Source: Bolinopsis microptera (Eukaryota; Ctenophora; Tentaculata; Lobata; Bolinopsidae). Taken from it: a stretch of DNA of 60,000 nt. Position numbers and translations under genes: made by a program. This document shows positions 57,848-60,000 of the stretch, one piece after another. Positions within the stretch are counted from its first letter, which is position 1. Every line of letters begins with the position of its first letter. The stretch spans positions 7,706,675 to 7,766,674 of the forward strand of contig NC_087078.1 of NCBI RefSeq assembly GCF_026151205.1. The letters run 5' to 3'. A model generated the notes under the pieces. It saw only the letters and a list, made by a program, of their open reading frames with translations. It had not been told where the DNA came from and did no database searches.

Positions 57848-58481
57848 TTACCGGTAGTATACTGGTAGTATAGAGCATTGACCATACCCTGCTGGATGAC
57901 CATACCCTGCTGGATGACCAGACCCGGCTGGATGACCAGACCCTGCTGGATGACCAGACCCTGCTGGATGACCAAACCCTGCTAGATGACCAGACCCTGC
58001 TGGATGACCAGACCCTGCTGGATAACCATACCCTGCTGGATAACCAAACCCTGCTGGATAACCATACCCTGCTGGATAACCATACCCTGCTGGATAACCA
58101 TACCCTGCTGGATGACCAGACCCTGCTGGATAACCATACCCTGCTGGATAACCATACCCTGCTGGATGACCAGACCCTGCTGGATTACCAGACTCTGCTG
58201 GATAACCAGACCCTGCTGGATGACCAGACCTTGGTGGATGACCAGACCTTGGTGGATGACCAGACCCGGCTGGATAACCAGACTCTGCTGGATAACCAGA
58301 CCTTGCTAGATGACCAGACCTTGGTGGATTACCAAACCCTGCTGCAGGGTAGCCGTATATTTCAACAGAAATTATCAAGACAAGTTGAAGCACTAAAGCA
58401 TCGGCAAGAGCATCAGCAAGCGCAAGCCACAGCTCGGCTACAACAGTAGAGAATAGCACGAATATTTTTGAGACGGGACGA
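57848..58481 (-). CDS. Possible exon for a GYPAG-type hexapeptide repeat protein
   Basis: Minus strand: a good acceptor (agttttttgctgtctag) opens a frame with no ATG of its own. It begins RPVSKIFVLFSTVVAELWLA, then a long hydrophobic stretch to EIYGYP. About 25 six-residue repeats follow (GYPAGY, GHPAGS, GYPAES, GHPPRS), encoded by an 18-bp repeat (about 57880-58340), and a short unique tail ends at a stop. The hydrophobic lead followed by Gly/Tyr/Pro/His repeats suggests a secreted or surface structural protein. Since 18 is divisible by three, other frames are open too, so this could be a non-coding minisatellite. Confidence 0.4.
57880..58340. repeat. 18-bp minisatellite
   Basis: About 25 copies of gatgaccagaccctgctg with frequent ataaccatac variants. 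May be coding on the minus strand (see the GYPAG entry). Confidence 0.95.
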
Positions 58482-58853
58482 CTAGACAGCAAAAAACTCT
58501 CTTAAACAAACTCAAAATATTAAAATAAAACAAGATATTGGTGTCAATGATGGCATTAGATAAACGATTTGTCCTTCACAATTGCAGTAATTCCGTCTAA
58601 AATAAAAGTCTGTGTGCGTGGTTGCTTCAAACCACTTCTCAACGTATATTTTTATGCATGTATTATAGGAACTGTGTGGCTTCCTACACATACTAAGGAG
58701 CAAAGTCATTGATCTGATTAACACATCTCTTTGTTTTTTGGATATCATTAAAAACGCATTACATGCTATGCAAACGCACAAAACTCAAATGACTCTAAGC
58801 AGATCATGCGCATCAGAACTTCAGAAGATATAATTATACAATATCATGTTTAC

Positions 58854-58972
58854 CATTCGAGTCAGTGAGTTGCGGAATGACTTTTTGGACAACATCGCAT
58901 AATAACGTTGAATTATAGAAGTATAGATGCTCTGTATTCAGATAATTGCTCAACGAATCATACCAGGCATAC
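58854..58972 (-). CDS. Candidate exon (uncertain)
   Basis: Acceptor tttatgatcag, then YAWYDSLSNYLNTEHLYFYN, then STLLCDVVQKVIPQLTDSN and a GTAAAC donor. Phase 2 in, 1 out; it does not chain with the GYPAG frame (which needs phase 2). Product not recognised. Confidence 0.25.
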
Positions 58973-58978
58973 CTGATC

Positions 58979-60000
58979 ATAAATGTGAATACCACACGTA
59001 TATGGCATATATTGCATAATGAAACCACGAGTCAGTCTTACTCCAAAGTAATCAAAATATTGCTATGATTATAAATAAGTTCAGCCTATTTAGCGTGGTT
59101 TAATTTTGTCAACCCTATAATCAACCCCAATCATAAAGACGGTCCTTATTTAAGTAATTTAAATTATCATTATAATTATTCTGCTCTTAATTGAAGGACC
59201 ATTTATGAATTCCCGCTCACAATTTTGACTATTATTGCATATTGGACTGTGTTAAAATATACGTGTCAATGGTACTCACTACTCATGTCCTACTTTTCAA
59301 ATTGCTTTTAATTTATTGTCTCACGTTGCGACCTCAACTATTTTATACATATTTGTGTAATGCTGTTTAAATTTAGATGATCACAAATGCAACCATATAC
59401 CAGCAGACACAAATTGCGTATAATTTCGTTCTTTTATCAAGGAATAAAGCTAATTTATGATTAAATTCTTTCAAAATTGCCAAAATAAAACTAGAAAACG
59501 GCCTTTTTTTGGGCAATTTGCTCGGCTGATAATCAGGGCCGTTGATCATAATTCGTTTATGAACGCTTCTTTTGAGCACAATAAATAAATCGGTGGTCCG
59601 TACTCTACAGCGACGCCATAAAAAATAGTGCTCTACGGCGTGGATCAGTCGTCAGATCACAGATTGACACACGCTTTACACCTCCTTTCGGCGGCCGAAA
59701 TCAAGGATCAGACGTTTAAAAAGGATCAGTCGTTAAAAAGAGGACTCTACGGCGGCAACAAAAAGTGTTGTGGGACCAATTATCTGACCATGCAATTGCA
59801 ATGAAGTTATTTGTGATATGGGCTAATATTCAGGAATTCACTCGCTAATAGTCATATTCAGTAAATATTTGATGATCATGATTCACATACACATGCCTGT
59901 GCCCTGTAAGTTTAGATATGAGATAGTCTACATATTTTCATTTGTATAACATATAATGGTACAGAAAGTGGTCGTGGTATTTTCTAATAGCCATTGTATT
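58979..60000. other. No gene seen
   Basis: AT-rich up to about 59580, then a GC-richer block to 59770 with scattered short repeats (ctctacggcg, ggatcag). An open frame at 59373-59579 is unsupported. Confidence 0.45.

Noticed and set aside
58834-59028. Exon joined to the GYPAG frame
   Set aside because: The phases do not match (phase 1 donor against a phase 2 acceptor), so the two were kept separate.

Overview
The window is eukaryotic and almost certainly from an invertebrate metazoan. It is AT-rich, its exons are short and bounded by GT-AG signals, and it carries many tandem repeats plus relics of non-LTR retrotransposons, a pogo-like DNA transposon, foldback elements and SINE-like repeats. 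It also has a class A GPCR and a BTB-BACK gene. The transposon-associated protein types (a HIRAN-like protein and a DDE/CENP-B-type transposase) recall those common in cnidarian genomes, but I cannot fix the species. Few genes are single long open frames, so most calls rest on exon structure. Layout: 1.9-5.3 kb holds a LINE with endonuclease and reverse transcriptase, broken by an 8-bp duplication. 5.7-10 kb holds small uncertain ORFs and local duplications. 10.5-11.5 kb holds a GPCR on the minus strand, also broken by an 8-bp duplication. 13.5 kb has the 3' end of a second LINE of similar type. 15.7-17.6 kb is a BTB-BACK gene on the minus strand. 18.6-22.6 kb is repeat-rich: a dispersed repeat family, a HIRAN-like pseudogene, two SINE-like units and an RTE-like LINE fragment with clear target-site duplications. 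The main discovery lies on the minus strand between about 41.4 and 23.6 kb. Seven separate first-exon-like coding segments (called V1 to V7 here, in transcription order) each start with ATG, end in a consensus splice donor in the same phase (phase 2), and carry a related C-terminal motif of the form [E/D]-x-[R/K]-[Y/F]-x-x-H. In five of them this extends to RYNRHR...Y-D-L-x-G-Y-like sequence. Downstream in the same direction lie exons C1 (25.8 kb), C2 (24.3 kb) and C3 (24.1 kb), with an optional short last exon near 23.65 kb. Their phases chain perfectly (2 to 1, 1 to 0, 0 to 1). C1 accepts the phase-2 donors and encodes a membrane span; C2 and C3 encode a cysteine-rich, sushi-like outer domain. 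The simplest reading is one locus that joins any of seven variable cytoplasmic N-termini to one constant type II membrane anchor and ectodomain. This resembles the clustered protocadherin exon layout, but with the variable part inside the cell. Seven tandem paralogous genes with unseen downstream exons is the main alternative. No transcript evidence is available to me. 41.4-60 kb is dominated by repeats: a 1.4-kb foldback element flanked by TTAA, a 91-unit 32-bp satellite with higher-order structure, and smaller arrays. It also has a likely multi-exon minus-strand gene at 53.5-56.7 kb whose exon phases chain, and a possible repeat-protein exon (GYPAG-type hexapeptides) at 57.8-58.5 kb.
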